Shown: piece after piece, positions 1 to 8,876 of the stretch
Position numbering within the stretch: the stretch's first letter is position 1
How the letters are laid out: each line of letters begins with the position of its first letter
Position numbers and translations under genes: made by a program
The notes under the pieces: model-generated
Seen by the model: only the letters and a program-made list of their open reading frames with translations
Database searches by the model: none
What the model was told of the DNA's origin: nothing
From: Aliarcobacter trophiarum LMG 25534
Lineage (GTDB): Bacteria; Campylobacterota; Campylobacteria; Campylobacterales; Arcobacteraceae
DNA length: 64,000 nt
Direction of reading: 5' to 3'
NCBI RefSeq assembly: GCF_003355515.1
Contig: NZ_CP031367.1
Coordinates: 310,001 to 374,000, forward strand

Positions 1-640
<640 letters not shown>

Positions 641-676
641 TCAAATTTCGGGTTAGGAGTTTATCAGAAAATTTAT

Positions 677-682
677 TTTATA
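677..682 (-). promoter_or_regulatory. putative gdhA -10 element
   Basis: On the minus strand the segment reads TATAAA within AATATAAAAT, about 52 bases upstream of the gdhA start codon. No good -35 hexamer is present. Assignment is by sequence only. Confidence 0.4.
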
Positions 683-695
683 TTGTTTAAATTTA

Positions 696-729
696 GGTAA
701 AATCTTTACAAATTCGTAAATCTTTTACC
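696..729. promoter_or_regulatory. 34-bp palindrome upstream of gdhA (possible operator)
   Basis: Outer arms ggtaaaa (696-702) and ttttacc (723-729) flank inner arms tttac and gtaaa around a six-base centre. Each half is itself nearly palindromic (GTAAAATCTTTAC and GTAAATCTTTTAC). It covers the expected -35 region of the gdhA promoter. On the plus strand it is followed by six T residues, so a terminator is an alternative, but no plus-strand gene ends here. Confidence 0.45.
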
Positions 730-762
730 TTTTTTCACATATTTAAGGAGATTTTAAGTATT

Positions 763-2085
763 TTATTCGTTCATTGAAGCAAAAAAATCATCATTGTTTT
801 TTGTTTTTTGCATTTTTGGGTATAAGAATTTTAAAACATCTACTTCATCCATTTCACTCATAGCATTTCTTAAAATCCAAGTTTTTTGTAAAATATCAGG
901 TGTTAAAAGAAGCTCTTCTTTTCTTGTTCCAGATTTTACTATATCAATAGCAGGATATACTCTTTTATTTGCAGAGTTTCTACTTAAAACTACTTCAGAG
1001 TTTCCTGTTCCTTTAAACTCTTCAAAAATAACTTCGTCCATTTTTGAACCAGTATCAATTAAAGCTGTTGATATAATTGTTAAACTTCCACCCTCTTCAA
1101 TATTTCTAGCAGCACCAAAAAATCTTTTTGGTTTATGTAAAGCATTTGCATCAACTCCACCTGAAAGAACTTTCCCTGAGCTTGGAGTAACTGTGTTATA
1201 TGCTCTTGCTAATCTTGTAATTGAATCAAGTAAAATAACTACATCTTTTTTCATCTCAACAAGTCTTTTTGCTTTTTCAATAACTATTTCAGCAACTCTT
1301 ACATGGTTTTGTGCTGGTAAATCAAAAGTTGAACTATAAACTTCACCCTTTACACTTCTTTGCATATCTGTAACTTCTTCAGGTCTTTCATCTATTAATA
1401 AAACCATTAAAGTAACTTCAGGATGGTTTTTACTAATTGCATGAGCTAACTCTTTTAATAGTTCAGTCTTACCAGTTTTTGGTGGAGCAACTATTAAACT
1501 TCTTTGACCTTTCCCCATTGGTGCAAAAAGATCAAGCACTCTTCCTGTTAATTTTTGTGAATCGAACTCAAATTTAAATTTTGTTGTAGAGTATAGAGGT
1601 GTTAAGTTATCAAAAAGAGGTCTATTTTTTGACTCTTTAACAGGTAGATAGTTTATTGCTTCAATTTTAAGTAGAGCATTATATTTTTCACTATCTTTAT
1701 TTGGTGGTCGAACTTGTCCTGTTACAATATCTCCAGTTCTTAGAGCAAATTTTTTAATTTGAGTGGCACTTACATATGAGTCATTTGAAGTATCTGAGAA
1801 GTTACCATCAATGGCTCGTAAAAATCCAAATCCACCATCTTTTATCTCAAGAATTCCAGTAAATAAGATAAAACCACCAGCATCTATTTGTGAAGCTAAT
1901 ATCATAAACATCAAATCTTGTCGTTTTAGCTCTTGAGGGTTTTCAACATCCAAATCATTTGCAATATCTATTAGAGTTTCAATAGGAAGCTCCCTTAATT
2001 GCTCTATTCTATAGCCATCAACTGGTACATGTGTTCTAGTTTTTTTACTGTTTTTTGATTTTAAATCTTCTTTTGACTCTTCCAT
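763..2085 (-). CDS. rho: transcription termination factor Rho
   Basis: Hexameric RNA-dependent ATPase/translocase that releases transcripts. The 440-residue protein has an N-terminal Rho domain (about 20-65), the cold-shock-like RNA-binding domain (about 70-145, with GFGFLR near 85-90), and the ATPase core. The Walker A segment PPKTGKTE lies at about 201-208 and Walker B ([16 protein letters not shown]) at about 282-297. Length is close to the family norm (about 420-440). The lysine-rich stretch at residues 5-16 is a short non-conserved leader. It appears monocistronic: gdhA lies downstream behind its own promoter, and a consensus-like promoter lies upstream. No anomalies. Confidence 0.98.
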   Translation of the reverse strand: MEESKEDLKSKNSKKTRTHVPVDGYRIEQLRELPIETLIDIANDLDVENPQELKRQDLMFMILASQIDAGGFILFTGILEIKDGGFGFLRAIDGNFSDTSNDSYVSATQIKKFALRTGDIVTGQVRPPNKDSEKYNALLKIEAINYLPVKESKNRPLFDNLTPLYSTTKFKFEFDSQKLTGRVLDLFAPMGKGQRSLIVAPPKTGKTELLKELAHAISKNHPEVTLMVLLIDERPEEVTDMQRSVKGEVYSSTFDLPAQNHVRVAEIVIEKAKRLVEMKKDVVILLDSITRLARAYNTVTPSSGKVLSGGVDANALHKPKRFFGAARNIEEGGSLTIISTALIDTGSKMDEVIFEEFKGTGNSEVVLSRNSANKRVYPAIDIVKSGTRKEELLLTPDILQKTWILRNAMSEMDEVDVLKFLYPKMQKTKNNDDFFASMNE

Positions 2086-2166
2086 GAGTTTTTTACCTTT
2101 TAGTTACATAAGTTTTATGCAAATGTTTTTGTAGTTTTTGTAAGCTTTTTAAAAAAGTGAAATGTA

Positions 2167-2195
2167 AATTTATCGAATATTTTAAAAAATGTCAA
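2167..2195 (-). promoter_or_regulatory. putative rho promoter
   Basis: The minus strand carries TTGACA (2190-2195), a 17-base spacer and TAAATT (2167-2172), about 82 bases upstream of the rho start. A perfect -35 box is unusual in this window, where most promoters show only a -10. Confidence 0.5.
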
Positions 2196-2249
2196 GATAA
2201 GTTTTGTAAAAAGCTTTTGATATGTAATATAAATTAGAATTATTTGAAA

Positions 2250-2278
2250 ATAAAAAAGGGTGCAAATTTACACCCTTA
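2250..2278 (-). terminator. intrinsic terminator after ahpC
   Basis: Arms aagggtg (2256-2262) and caccctt (2271-2277) form a 7-bp stem with an 8-base loop, followed on the minus strand by a T-rich run. It lies four bases beyond the ahpC stop. Confidence 0.85.
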
Positions 2279-2281
2279 AAA

Positions 2282-2878
2282 CTATAGTTTTTCGCTATTT
2301 TTAGCTAAGTATTCAGCAACACCAGATTTATCTGCTTTCATTCCTTCATCACCTTTTGACCAACCAGCTGGACAAACTTCACCATGCTCATTTGTAAATA
2401 ACATAGTATCAACCATTCTAATCATCTCATCAATATTTCTTCCAAGTGGTAAATCATTAATAACAGCATGTCTTACTGTTCCATCTTTATCAATTAAGAA
2501 TGATCCTCTTAAAGCTACTGATTCACCAAATAAAACATCATAATCTTTTGAAATTTGTTTTGTAATATCTGCAACTAATGGATATTTAACTCTTCCAATT
2601 CCACCATTTTCAACTGGAGTTTCTCTCCATGCAAAGTGTGAGAATTGAGAATCAACAGAACAACCAATTACTTGAATTCCTCTATCTTCAAAATCTTTAA
2701 TTCTATTTGAGAATGCAATGATTTCAGATGGACATACAAAAGTAAAATCTAATGGGTAGAAAAATAATACTGCACCATTTTTTCCAATATTTTTATATAA
2801 GTTAAAATCTTCTGAAATTGAACCATCTGCTAAAACAGCTGTTGCTGTAAAATCTGGAGCTTTTTTTGTTACTAACAT
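2282..2878 (-). CDS. ahpC: 2-Cys peroxiredoxin (AhpC/TSA family)
   Basis: Thiol peroxidase that reduces hydrogen peroxide, organic peroxides and peroxynitrite. The 198-residue protein has the peroxidatic cysteine C49 in DFTFVCPSE and the resolving cysteine C169 in EVCPAGW, so it is a typical 2-Cys enzyme; the length fits AhpC/Prx1. No AhpF is adjacent; in Campylobacter relatives thioredoxin or similar donors are thought to serve. It is transcribed divergently from fdxA, the same arrangement as in Campylobacter jejuni, where ahpC is iron- and peroxide-regulated. The ribosome site is AAGGATT. Confidence 0.96.
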   Translation of the reverse strand: MLVTKKAPDFTATAVLADGSISEDFNLYKNIGKNGAVLFFYPLDFTFVCPSEIIAFSNRIKDFEDRGIQVIGCSVDSQFSHFAWRETPVENGGIGRVKYPLVADITKQISKDYDVLFGESVALRGSFLIDKDGTVRHAVINDLPLGRNIDEMIRMVDTMLFTNEHGEVCPAGWSKGDEGMKADKSGVAEYLAKNSEKL

Positions 2879-2917
2879 AATTTAATCCTTTTTTATTTTT
2901 TGAAATTTAATAGTGAA

Positions 2918-2923
2918 ATTGTA
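2918..2923 (-). promoter_or_regulatory. putative ahpC -10 element
   Basis: TACAAT on the minus strand, 40 bases upstream of the ahpC start codon, in an A/T-tract context typical of epsilon-class sigma-70 promoters. Confidence 0.55.
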
Positions 2924-2947
2924 ACATTTTTTTTTTAGAGTAAGCTT

Positions 2948-2986
2948 AAAGATAAAAATATTTTTTAAAAGATAAATTTTATCTTT
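2948..2986. promoter_or_regulatory. AAAGATAAA repeat cluster between ahpC and fdxA
   Basis: AAAGATAAA occurs at 2948-2956 and 2968-2976 in direct orientation, 20 bases apart, and again inverted (TTTATCTTT) at 2978-2986. The last two copies form a 9-bp perfect palindrome with a one-base centre. The position, between two divergent genes that respond to iron and oxidative stress in Campylobacter, suggests an operator. Confidence 0.5.
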
Positions 2987-3045
2987 AATAATATATTTAT
3001 TTTTTCTTTGATAGAGTTTTGTAAAATTTTTTATGGAGAATAATA

Positions 3046-3318
3046 ATGGCAGTTTTAATTACTGATATTTGTATTAGTTGTGATGCCTGTTTGGATGAGT
3101 GTCCAGTAGGTGCAATAGTTGATAATGATGATAACCCAACAGGAGAAGATGTATATTTTGTATATAAAGATAAGTGTGTTGAGTGTGTTGGACACAATGA
3201 TACACCAGCATGTGCTGATGCATGTCCTACAGAGGGATGTATAGTTTGGGATGAGGTTGGTTCTAGTAAAGTAGAAAAAGATGATAGAGGAGAGGTTGGA
3301 GAACCTGTTGTTGAGTAA
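3046..3318 (+). CDS. fdxA: 2[4Fe-4S] ferredoxin
   Basis: Small cytoplasmic electron carrier of 90 residues. The first cluster motif is C9-x2-C12-x2-C15-x3-C19-P; the second begins C44-x2-C47 and, after an 8-residue insertion, continues through C56, C60 and a following CP, as in the long-loop Allochromatium/Campylobacter type. The C-terminal 20 residues are highly charged. A GGAG ribosome site precedes the ATG. It is divergent from ahpC and followed by ndk, matching the C. jejuni fdxA locus, where FdxA is iron-induced and needed for aerotolerance. Its partner enzymes are not shown by the sequence. Confidence 0.9.
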   Translation: MAVLITDICISCDACLDECPVGAIVDNDDNPTGEDVYFVYKDKCVECVGHNDTPACADACPTEGCIVWDEVGSSKVEKDDRGEVGEPVVE

Positions 3319-3353
3319 AAAGATATATATTTGCTTTTTTATCTTTTTTTAGA

Positions 3354-3359
3354 TACAAT
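3354..3359 (+). promoter_or_regulatory. putative ndk -10 element
   Basis: TACAAT within TTTTTAGATACAATC, about 33 bases upstream of ndk. The same 15-base string precedes purL (ending at 40512). Confidence 0.55.
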
Positions 3360-3391
3360 CCGCGACTAAAAAAAACAAAGAGGATTAGATT

Positions 3392-3805
3392 ATGGAAAGA
3401 ACATTATCAATAATAAAGCCAGATGCAGTTGCAAAAAATGTAGTTGGTAAAATTTTAGATAGATTTGAAAGTGCTGGTTTAAGAGTTGCAGCTACAAAAA
3501 AAGTACAATTAAGCAAGGCAGATGCTGAAGCTTTTTATGCAGTTCACTCTGCTAGACCTTTCTTTAAAGATTTAGTTGAATTTATGATTTCTGGACCAGT
3601 TGTAGTTTCTGTTTTAGAAGGAACAAATGCAATGGCAAAAAATAGAGATTTAATGGGTGCAACAAATCCAAAAGAGGCTGCTGCTGGTACAATTAGAGCA
3701 GATTTTGCAGATTCTATTGATGCAAATGCAGTTCATGGGAGCGACTCTTTAGAAAATGCTGCTATTGAAATTGATTTCTTTTTTGCACAAAGAGAGATTT
3801 GTTAA
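3392..3805 (+). CDS. ndk: nucleoside diphosphate kinase
   Basis: Transfers the gamma phosphate from ATP to nucleoside diphosphates through a phosphohistidine, balancing the NTP and dNTP pools. The 137-residue protein has the start-proximal IIKPDAV segment with K9, and the active-site histidine H115 in NAVHGSDS. Length is standard for the family. It has its own promoter-like element and a GAGGA ribosome site. The following DUF177 gene starts six bases after its stop, so it is probably the first gene of the ndk-DUF177-rpmF-plsX-fabH unit. Confidence 0.98.
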   Translation: MERTLSIIKPDAVAKNVVGKILDRFESAGLRVAATKKVQLSKADAEAFYAVHSARPFFKDLVEFMISGPVVVSVLEGTNAMAKNRDLMGATNPKEAAAGTIRADFADSIDANAVHGSDSLENAAIEIDFFFAQREIC

Positions 3806-3811
3806 TTTAAA

Positions 3812-4189
3812 ATGAAAATAGAGTTTAAAAAAATACCTCAAGATAAAAAAGAGTTTAGTACCTCTTTGAATTCAGTTAAAATTGAAGGTACTTTTTGTAG
3901 AATTTCGTCATCATTAGTAAAAATTGAAGCAAATTTAATAGGTAATATTGAAACAGATTGCTCAAGATGTGGGACTTTAAAGACTTTAGATATAAATGAA
4001 GAGTTAAAACTTCTTTTATGTGATGGAGTATTTAAAGGAGATGAAGATGAATTTCTAGTAATAGAGATTGAAAATAGTTTAATTGATTTTGATGAAATAA
4101 TTCAAAGTGAAGTAAACAGTATAAAGAGTGACTATTTACTTTGTGGAAATTGTGAAACAAATGATAGTCTATTTGAACAAGAATTTTAA
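3812..4189 (+). CDS. DUF177/YceD-family protein
   Basis: A 125-residue cytoplasmic protein of the DUF177 (YceD) family, which bacteria commonly encode directly before rpmF. The sequence shows two CxxC pairs (SRCG near residue 50 and GNC near the C-terminus), suggesting metal binding, and an acidic middle region. In plants and E. coli, relatives have been linked to 23S rRNA accumulation; whether that holds here is inference. It sits between ndk and rpmF with tight spacing, which supports a role in ribosome supply. Confidence 0.85.
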   Translation: MKIEFKKIPQDKKEFSTSLNSVKIEGTFCRISSSLVKIEANLIGNIETDCSRCGTLKTLDINEELKLLLCDGVFKGDEDEFLVIEIENSLIDFDEIIQSEVNSIKSDYLLCGNCETNDSLFEQEF

Positions 4190-4203
4190 AATAGGAGAAT
4201 AAT

Positions 4204-4356
4204 ATGGCAGTACCAAAAAGAAGAGTATCTCATTCAAGATCAGCAATGAGAAGAACTCATTATAAAATTGCATTAAAAAGACCAGTAAAAGATAGTGATG
4301 GTTCTTGGAAAATGCCTCATATGGTAAACCCAAACACTGGTGAATATAAAAACTAA
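4204..4356 (+). CDS. rpmF: 50S ribosomal protein L32
   Basis: A short gene of 50 codons read directly from the sequence: it starts [17 protein letters not shown] and ends NPNTGEYKN. It is the L32 protein of the large subunit, in the cysteine-free form that lacks the zinc-ribbon CxxC pairs. An AGGAG ribosome site lies eight bases upstream. Its TAA stop shares one base with the ATG of plsX (TAATG), so translation is probably coupled. The rpmF-plsX-fabH order is widely conserved. Confidence 0.96.
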   Translation: MAVPKRRVSHSRSAMRRTHYKIALKRPVKDSDGSWKMPHMVNPNTGEYKN

Positions 4357-5384
4357 TGATAAAAATAGCAATAGATGCAATGGGTGGGGACTTTGGTCCC
4401 GAACCAATAATTGAAGGGCTTATTCTAGCCATTAGAAACAATAACAATTTTACGGCAATCGCTGTTGGAGATAAAGAACAATTATCTCTACTAATTCCCC
4501 CAGCTTTCAATCATAGAATAGAAATTTTAGATACTAAAGATGTTATTAGTATGCACGATAGTGCCACTGATGCATTAAAGAGAAAAGAATCTACTATATA
4601 TAGAGCAATTGAGTTAGTAAAAGAAGGAAAAGCAAATGCAGTAGTATCTGCTGGACACTCTGGCGCTACTATGTCATTAGCCACATTGAAAATAGGAAGA
4701 TTAAAAGGGGTTTCAAGGCCTGCTATTGCAACACTTATGCCAACAAGTGAAAATCAAAATACTTTAGTACTTGATGTTGGAGCAAATGTTGATAGTGATG
4801 CAAAAAATCTTTTTCAATTTGCTATTATGGGACAAGCTTATGCTCAATCTGTTTTAAGACTAGATGAGCCAATGATTGGACTTCTAAGTAATGGAGAAGA
4901 AGAGAGCAAAGGTAATGAAGTTACAAAAGAGTGCTATAAATTACTAAGTTCTGCTAAGGTTCCTAATTTTGCTGGGAATGTCGAAGGTGCTGATATTTTT
5001 AAAGGTACTGTTGATGTTGTTGTTTGTGATGGTTTTGTAGGAAATATACTACTAAAAACAGCTGAAGGTGTTGCTGATACAATAGGTAAAATAATTAAGA
5101 AAAACCTTAAAAGATCACTTATTTCAATAGCTGGAGCTGTTTTAATGAGAAAAGTATTTAAGAGCTTAAAAGTAAGAGTTGATTATGCAGAGTATGGTGG
5201 GGCACCACTTTTAGGAGTTAAAGCACCAGTTATTATCTCTCATGGAAAATCAAACCCAAAAGCAATTAAAAATGCTATTTTTCAAGCAATAATTAGTGCT
5301 AGTTCAAATTTAGATAGCATAATTGAACAAAGATTAGAGAAATATACAATAAAAGAGGATAGTATAAAAAAAGATACTATTTAA
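4356..5384 (+). CDS. plsX: phosphate acyltransferase PlsX
   Basis: Makes acyl-phosphate from acyl-ACP for the PlsX/PlsY route to phosphatidic acid. The 342-residue protein opens with [15 protein letters not shown], the family signature, and keeps VVSAGHSGA near residue 100, LDVGANVDS near 140 and VCDGFVGNI near 225. Length matches the family. It overlaps rpmF by one base and is followed nine bases later by fabH, linking membrane lipid initiation to fatty acid initiation. It is a peripheral membrane enzyme by family knowledge. Confidence 0.97.
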   Translation: MIKIAIDAMGGDFGPEPIIEGLILAIRNNNNFTAIAVGDKEQLSLLIPPAFNHRIEILDTKDVISMHDSATDALKRKESTIYRAIELVKEGKANAVVSAGHSGATMSLATLKIGRLKGVSRPAIATLMPTSENQNTLVLDVGANVDSDAKNLFQFAIMGQAYAQSVLRLDEPMIGLLSNGEEESKGNEVTKECYKLLSSAKVPNFAGNVEGADIFKGTVDVVVCDGFVGNILLKTAEGVADTIGKIIKKNLKRSLISIAGAVLMRKVFKSLKVRVDYAEYGGAPLLGVKAPVIISHGKSNPKAIKNAIFQAIISASSNLDSIIEQRLEKYTIKEDSIKKDTI

Positions 5385-5393
5385 GGATAAGAT

Positions 5394-6392
5394 ATGACAT
5401 ATGCAGCTTTTAGATCAATTGGAGCTTATATTCCGCAGAAAATTATGACTAATGCAGATTTTGAGAAAATCATAGATACATCTGATGAATGGATAGTAAA
5501 GAGAACTGGTATAAAAGAGAGAAGATTAGCAGAAAAAGATGAAGCAAGTTCAGATTTAGGTGCAAAAGCAGCTGAGATAGCAATAAAAAGAGCAGGAATC
5601 AATAAAGAAGAGATTGATTTAATAATTTGTGCAACAGTAACTCCTGATTTTTTATGTATGCCTTCAACTGCTTGTTTGATAGCTTCAAAAATTGGTATAA
5701 AAGATATTATGGCATTTGATGTTAGTGCTGCTTGTACTGGATTTGTATATATTTTAAATATTGCAAAAGCTTTTATTGAATCTGGTCTAAAAAAGAATAT
5801 TTTACTTGTTGGAGCTGAAAAATATAGTTCTATTTTAAATTATGAAGATAGAACTACTTGCTTTATATTTGGAGATGGAGCAGGTGCTGCAATAATCTCT
5901 GCAACAAATGATAAAAATGAAGCTATTTTAGATGTTTCATGTTCTAGTGATGGGACATATGAAGATTTAATTAAAACTGCTGGTGGTGGGAGTAAACATC
6001 CATGTAGTCAAGAGGTTTTAGATGCTAAAATGTCATGTATCTCTATGAAAGGAAATGAGACATTTAAACTTGCTGTTAAAACTTTAACTTCTGATGTTAT
6101 AAAAATGATGGAAAAACATAATTTAAAAAATAGTGATATAACGCATTTTATTCCTCATCAAGCAAACTATAGAATTATAAAAGCTGTTGGTGAAGCTTTG
6201 AATTTAAATGAAAACCAAACAGTTGTAACTGTAGATAAATATGGAAATACAAGTGCTGCTTCTATTCCTATGGCTATGAATGATGCTTTTGAAGAAGGAA
6301 AGATAAAAGCAGGGGACACAATACTTTTTGATGCCTTTGGTGGTGGTCTTACTTGGGGAAGTGCTTTATTTAAATTTGCACCTAAAAAATAG
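5394..6392 (+). CDS. fabH: beta-ketoacyl-ACP synthase III
   Basis: Condenses acetyl-CoA with malonyl-ACP to start type II fatty acid synthesis. The 332-residue thiolase-fold protein has the catalytic triad C114 (SAACTGF), H255 (IPHQAN) and N285 (YGNTSAAS). It starts at ATG after AAGGATAAG, nine bases past plsX. It is the last gene of its operon: its stop codon forms one arm of a hairpin shared with the convergent gene on the minus strand. Confidence 0.98.
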   Translation: MTYAAFRSIGAYIPQKIMTNADFEKIIDTSDEWIVKRTGIKERRLAEKDEASSDLGAKAAEIAIKRAGINKEEIDLIICATVTPDFLCMPSTACLIASKIGIKDIMAFDVSAACTGFVYILNIAKAFIESGLKKNILLVGAEKYSSILNYEDRTTCFIFGDGAGAAIISATNDKNEAILDVSCSSDGTYEDLIKTAGGGSKHPCSQEVLDAKMSCISMKGNETFKLAVKTLTSDVIKMMEKHNLKNSDITHFIPHQANYRIIKAVGEALNLNENQTVVTVDKYGNTSAASIPMAMNDAFEEGKIKAGDTILFDAFGGGLTWGSALFKFAPKK

Positions 6393-6408
6393 TTTATAGC
6401 TATTTTTT
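6384..6408. terminator. shared bidirectional terminator between fabH and the minus-strand operon
   Basis: Arms aaaaaatag (6384-6392) and ctatttttt (6400-6408) form a 9-bp stem with T runs on both strands. The fabH stop lies in one arm and the stop of the convergent gene overlaps the other. Confidence 0.65.
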
Positions 6409-6841
6409 AAGTAAATTTTTTATTATTTGGATTACTTTTAAACAGATTCATTGAGTTGTTTTTTGGATTTTTAACTATATTATCAAATGTAGCACTTGTA
6501 TTTATAAAGATAATATTATCATCTTTAATAATTTGGAAAATTGAGTTTAAAGGTATTTTAACTAAACTTCCAAAATTATCTTTACCAAAACCAGCTTCAA
6601 AGCATAGAGATTCATCTTTTATATGTGCTGATTTAAATGTATAACCAGCTAAAGAAAATATTGAGAATTTACTCAAGCTATCTTGTAAATCACTAGGTAG
6701 TTTTGGATGAAAGCTACTATTTGAAATATTAGCAATAATACTAAAGTCAATATCTTTTGAGATAAAAGAATTGATAATTTCTTTGCAATGTTTTTGAAGT
6801 AGCTCCTGAATTTCTATATTTTCCATAATATTCTTTACCAA
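6407..6841 (-). CDS. small protein with SspB-like motif order, third gene of dynamin operon
   Basis: I do not recognise this gene with certainty. I favour the TTG start at 6839-6841: AAGGAG (6848-6853) sits six bases before it and overlaps the stop of the upstream gene. The ATG at 6826 would give 139 residues instead of 144, and the longest ATG frame (6877) would lie inside the dynamin gene. The order is an N-terminal helix, a DFSIIANI strand, then SLCFEAGFGKDN and VKIPLNSIFQII. This parallels the ClpXP adaptor SspB (helix, PHLVVDV, RFNARFGG, VSVPLAAVLAIY). It ends in a low-complexity polar tail, as SspB does. The function is a hypothesis only. Confidence 0.6.
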   Translation of the reverse strand: MVKNIMENIEIQELLQKHCKEIINSFISKDIDFSIIANISNSSFHPKLPSDLQDSLSKFSIFSLAGYTFKSAHIKDESLCFEAGFGKDNFGSLVKIPLNSIFQIIKDDNIIFINTSATFDNIVKNPKNNSMNLFKSNPNNKKFT

Positions 6842-6851
6842 AATAAACTCC

Positions 6852-8876
6852 TTATATCTCACTTTTAATTTTTTCAAGCTCTTCTATCTTTTCTAAAAAC
6901 TGTTCTTTTTTACTTTTTACAAAATTTACTCTATCTTTATTTATATCTAAATATTGCTCTTTTGAATATTTAATAATTTTAAACAGATAGTTTCTCTTTG
7001 AAGTTAGGAAATCCTCTATTTTTTCAAAACCAAAGTTTGCTTTTAGTTTTGCAACTATTTCATCCTCTCTTGGGCAATTTATAGAAAATCTACTAGGCTC
7101 TTTTTTATATAGCTCTTCACTTTCAACTATTTGTTGCTCAAAATGTGCAATAGTTGCTTGAGTTGTTTGAATATATGAGTACGATAAAGCACCGTTAAAA
7201 TAAGCAAACTTTTTTCTTAAAGCAGAAATATTTTCTAAAATTGCTTTATAGAACAATCTTATAACATTTTCATAAACTTTTGCTGCAAAGTGTCTTGTAT
7301 TTGAGAATTCAATATCACTAGCTATCTCTCTGTTTTTTCTTATAAGTTCATAATTTTCTTGCCACTTTACAACATCATTCTTTACAATTCTAAAGACTTC
7401 TCTAAATGCTTCATCAGTATCAAGTTCTATATTTTTTAGAAGTTTAATAGACCTTTTAAACATTTTGTCTATAGTTTGATCATCATAAAATAGAGCTTTG
7501 TAAATAGCATCGCTATCTACCCAAAATGTTTCAAAATCAAATTTCTCTATTTTTTCACCAAATAGTGATTTTGAGGTTTCAAATCTTGTAGATTTCACTC
7601 TTTTAATATTTTTAAATGTCTCATTTGCTATCTTTTCCATAACACTTTCTAAAGAGTTATAAATATTAAATAGCTCTTTAGAATATCTATTATAAATATT
7701 ATCAAAAGCTTCAATAACTCTAGGCTCACAACTCTCTAATATTTCAACCAATGCATCATAAACTTTTATTATAGTTTCATACTCTTTTACTAAAATATCA
7801 CAAAAACTTCTTAAATCTTTTTTGATAGCAAACTCTTTAGCTTCAGCAGCTTGTGGTCTAATAGTAGTTTCAATAAAATCTAAAACTTCTTCAATATTTG
7901 AGTCCTCAAGAAGTTTTGTATTTAGTGTTGTATCAACTAATTTTATAGATTTTATTCTATTTTTATGTTCCGATATGAGTTTTTCAATGTTACAATTGTT
8001 TTCGATATCATTTATTAAAAGCTCTTTTTTTAGCTCAGATAAGAGGTTTATATTTTCATCTTCGATTAAAATACCTTTCTCTTTCTCTCTTCCTTCCAAA
8101 GCTTTAATTGCAGATATTGGGACAACTTTTGCAAAGTATTTACTAAATTTATCTTTTACATAGTTTGTTGTTGTCTCTACTTGTTCTTGTGTTAATTTAT
8201 CTTTTTGATTTAAAACACAAAGAGATTTATTTTTAAAATGTTGCATATACTCTTCAAGAACTTCAGCTTCAGATAGTTTTCCAGCATTATCAATAAGAGT
8301 TAGCCAAATAATTCCACCAACATCTTTTAAAACTCTTCTAGTAACATCTGTATCACTTTGAGATTGTGAATTAAGTCCAGGTGTATCTACAAATGAGATA
8401 TCTTTTAAAATTGGCATTGGTGCATACAAAGTAAGATATTTGATATTCTTCATATCATCTTGTCTTTGGTCTGTAAAATCAGCAATACTCTCAATTGGAG
8501 CATACTCTGTAGCACCTGAATAGTATGTGATTTTGAGCTTAAACTCTTCACCATAATTTATAAAGTTTACTTTAGATGTAACAGGTGTAATTCCTGTTGG
8601 AAGAATATTTCTTGAAAGTAGGGCATTTAGAAAAGTTGATTTACCAGCACTAAATTGTCCTGTAATTGCAACTTCCATTGGGTATCTAGCACGTCTTAAT
8701 TGCTTATTTAAAATTGATTGTAACTGTATTGATGGGAAAAATTTTTCATCTAAAAGTTTATCAATTGTTTTTTTTATATCACCTACTAATCCTTCTTCAT
8801 AGACAATCTCTTGTAGTGCATGATTTTCATGATATTCATTTACAAAGCTCTTTAAAAAATTAAAATTTGCACTCAT
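6852..8876 (-). CDS. dynamin-like GTPase, second of pair (DLP2 type)
   Basis: Membrane-associated large GTPase of 674 residues. G1 is GQFSAGKS (73-80), G3 is DTPG (164-167) and G4 is NQKD (223-226); the remainder is predicted helical and charged, as in dynamin stalks. Its ATG shares one base with the stop of the upstream dynamin gene. Tandem dynamin genes in C. jejuni (DLP1/DLP2) form a heterotypic membrane-tethering complex, and this pair has the same order and relative sizes. No transmembrane segment is obvious, so membrane contact is probably through a paddle-like tip. The exact cellular role is unknown. Confidence 0.9.
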   Translation of the reverse strand: MSANFNFLKSFVNEYHENHALQEIVYEEGLVGDIKKTIDKLLDEKFFPSIQLQSILNKQLRRARYPMEVAITGQFSAGKSTFLNALLSRNILPTGITPVTSKVNFINYGEEFKLKITYYSGATEYAPIESIADFTDQRQDDMKNIKYLTLYAPMPILKDISFVDTPGLNSQSQSDTDVTRRVLKDVGGIIWLTLIDNAGKLSEAEVLEEYMQHFKNKSLCVLNQKDKLTQEQVETTTNYVKDKFSKYFAKVVPISAIKALEGREKEKGILIEDENINLLSELKKELLINDIENNCNIEKLISEHKNRIKSIKLVDTTLNTKLLEDSNIEEVLDFIETTIRPQAAEAKEFAIKKDLRSFCDILVKEYETIIKVYDALVEILESCEPRVIEAFDNIYNRYSKELFNIYNSLESVMEKIANETFKNIKRVKSTRFETSKSLFGEKIEKFDFETFWVDSDAIYKALFYDDQTIDKMFKRSIKLLKNIELDTDEAFREVFRIVKNDVVKWQENYELIRKNREIASDIEFSNTRHFAAKVYENVIRLFYKAILENISALRKKFAYFNGALSYSYIQTTQATIAHFEQQIVESEELYKKEPSRFSINCPREDEIVAKLKANFGFEKIEDFLTSKRNYLFKIIKYSKEQYLDINKDRVNFVKSKKEQFLEKIEELEKIKSEI

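Noticed and set aside
794-1339. Long plus-strand open frame antisense to rho
   Set aside because: It lies wholly within the well-supported rho gene, has no ribosome site and gives low-complexity sequence.
6407-6877. The SspB-like gene starting at the ATG at 6877
   Set aside because: This would overlap the dynamin gene by 26 bases without a ribosome site; TTG at 6841 is better placed.
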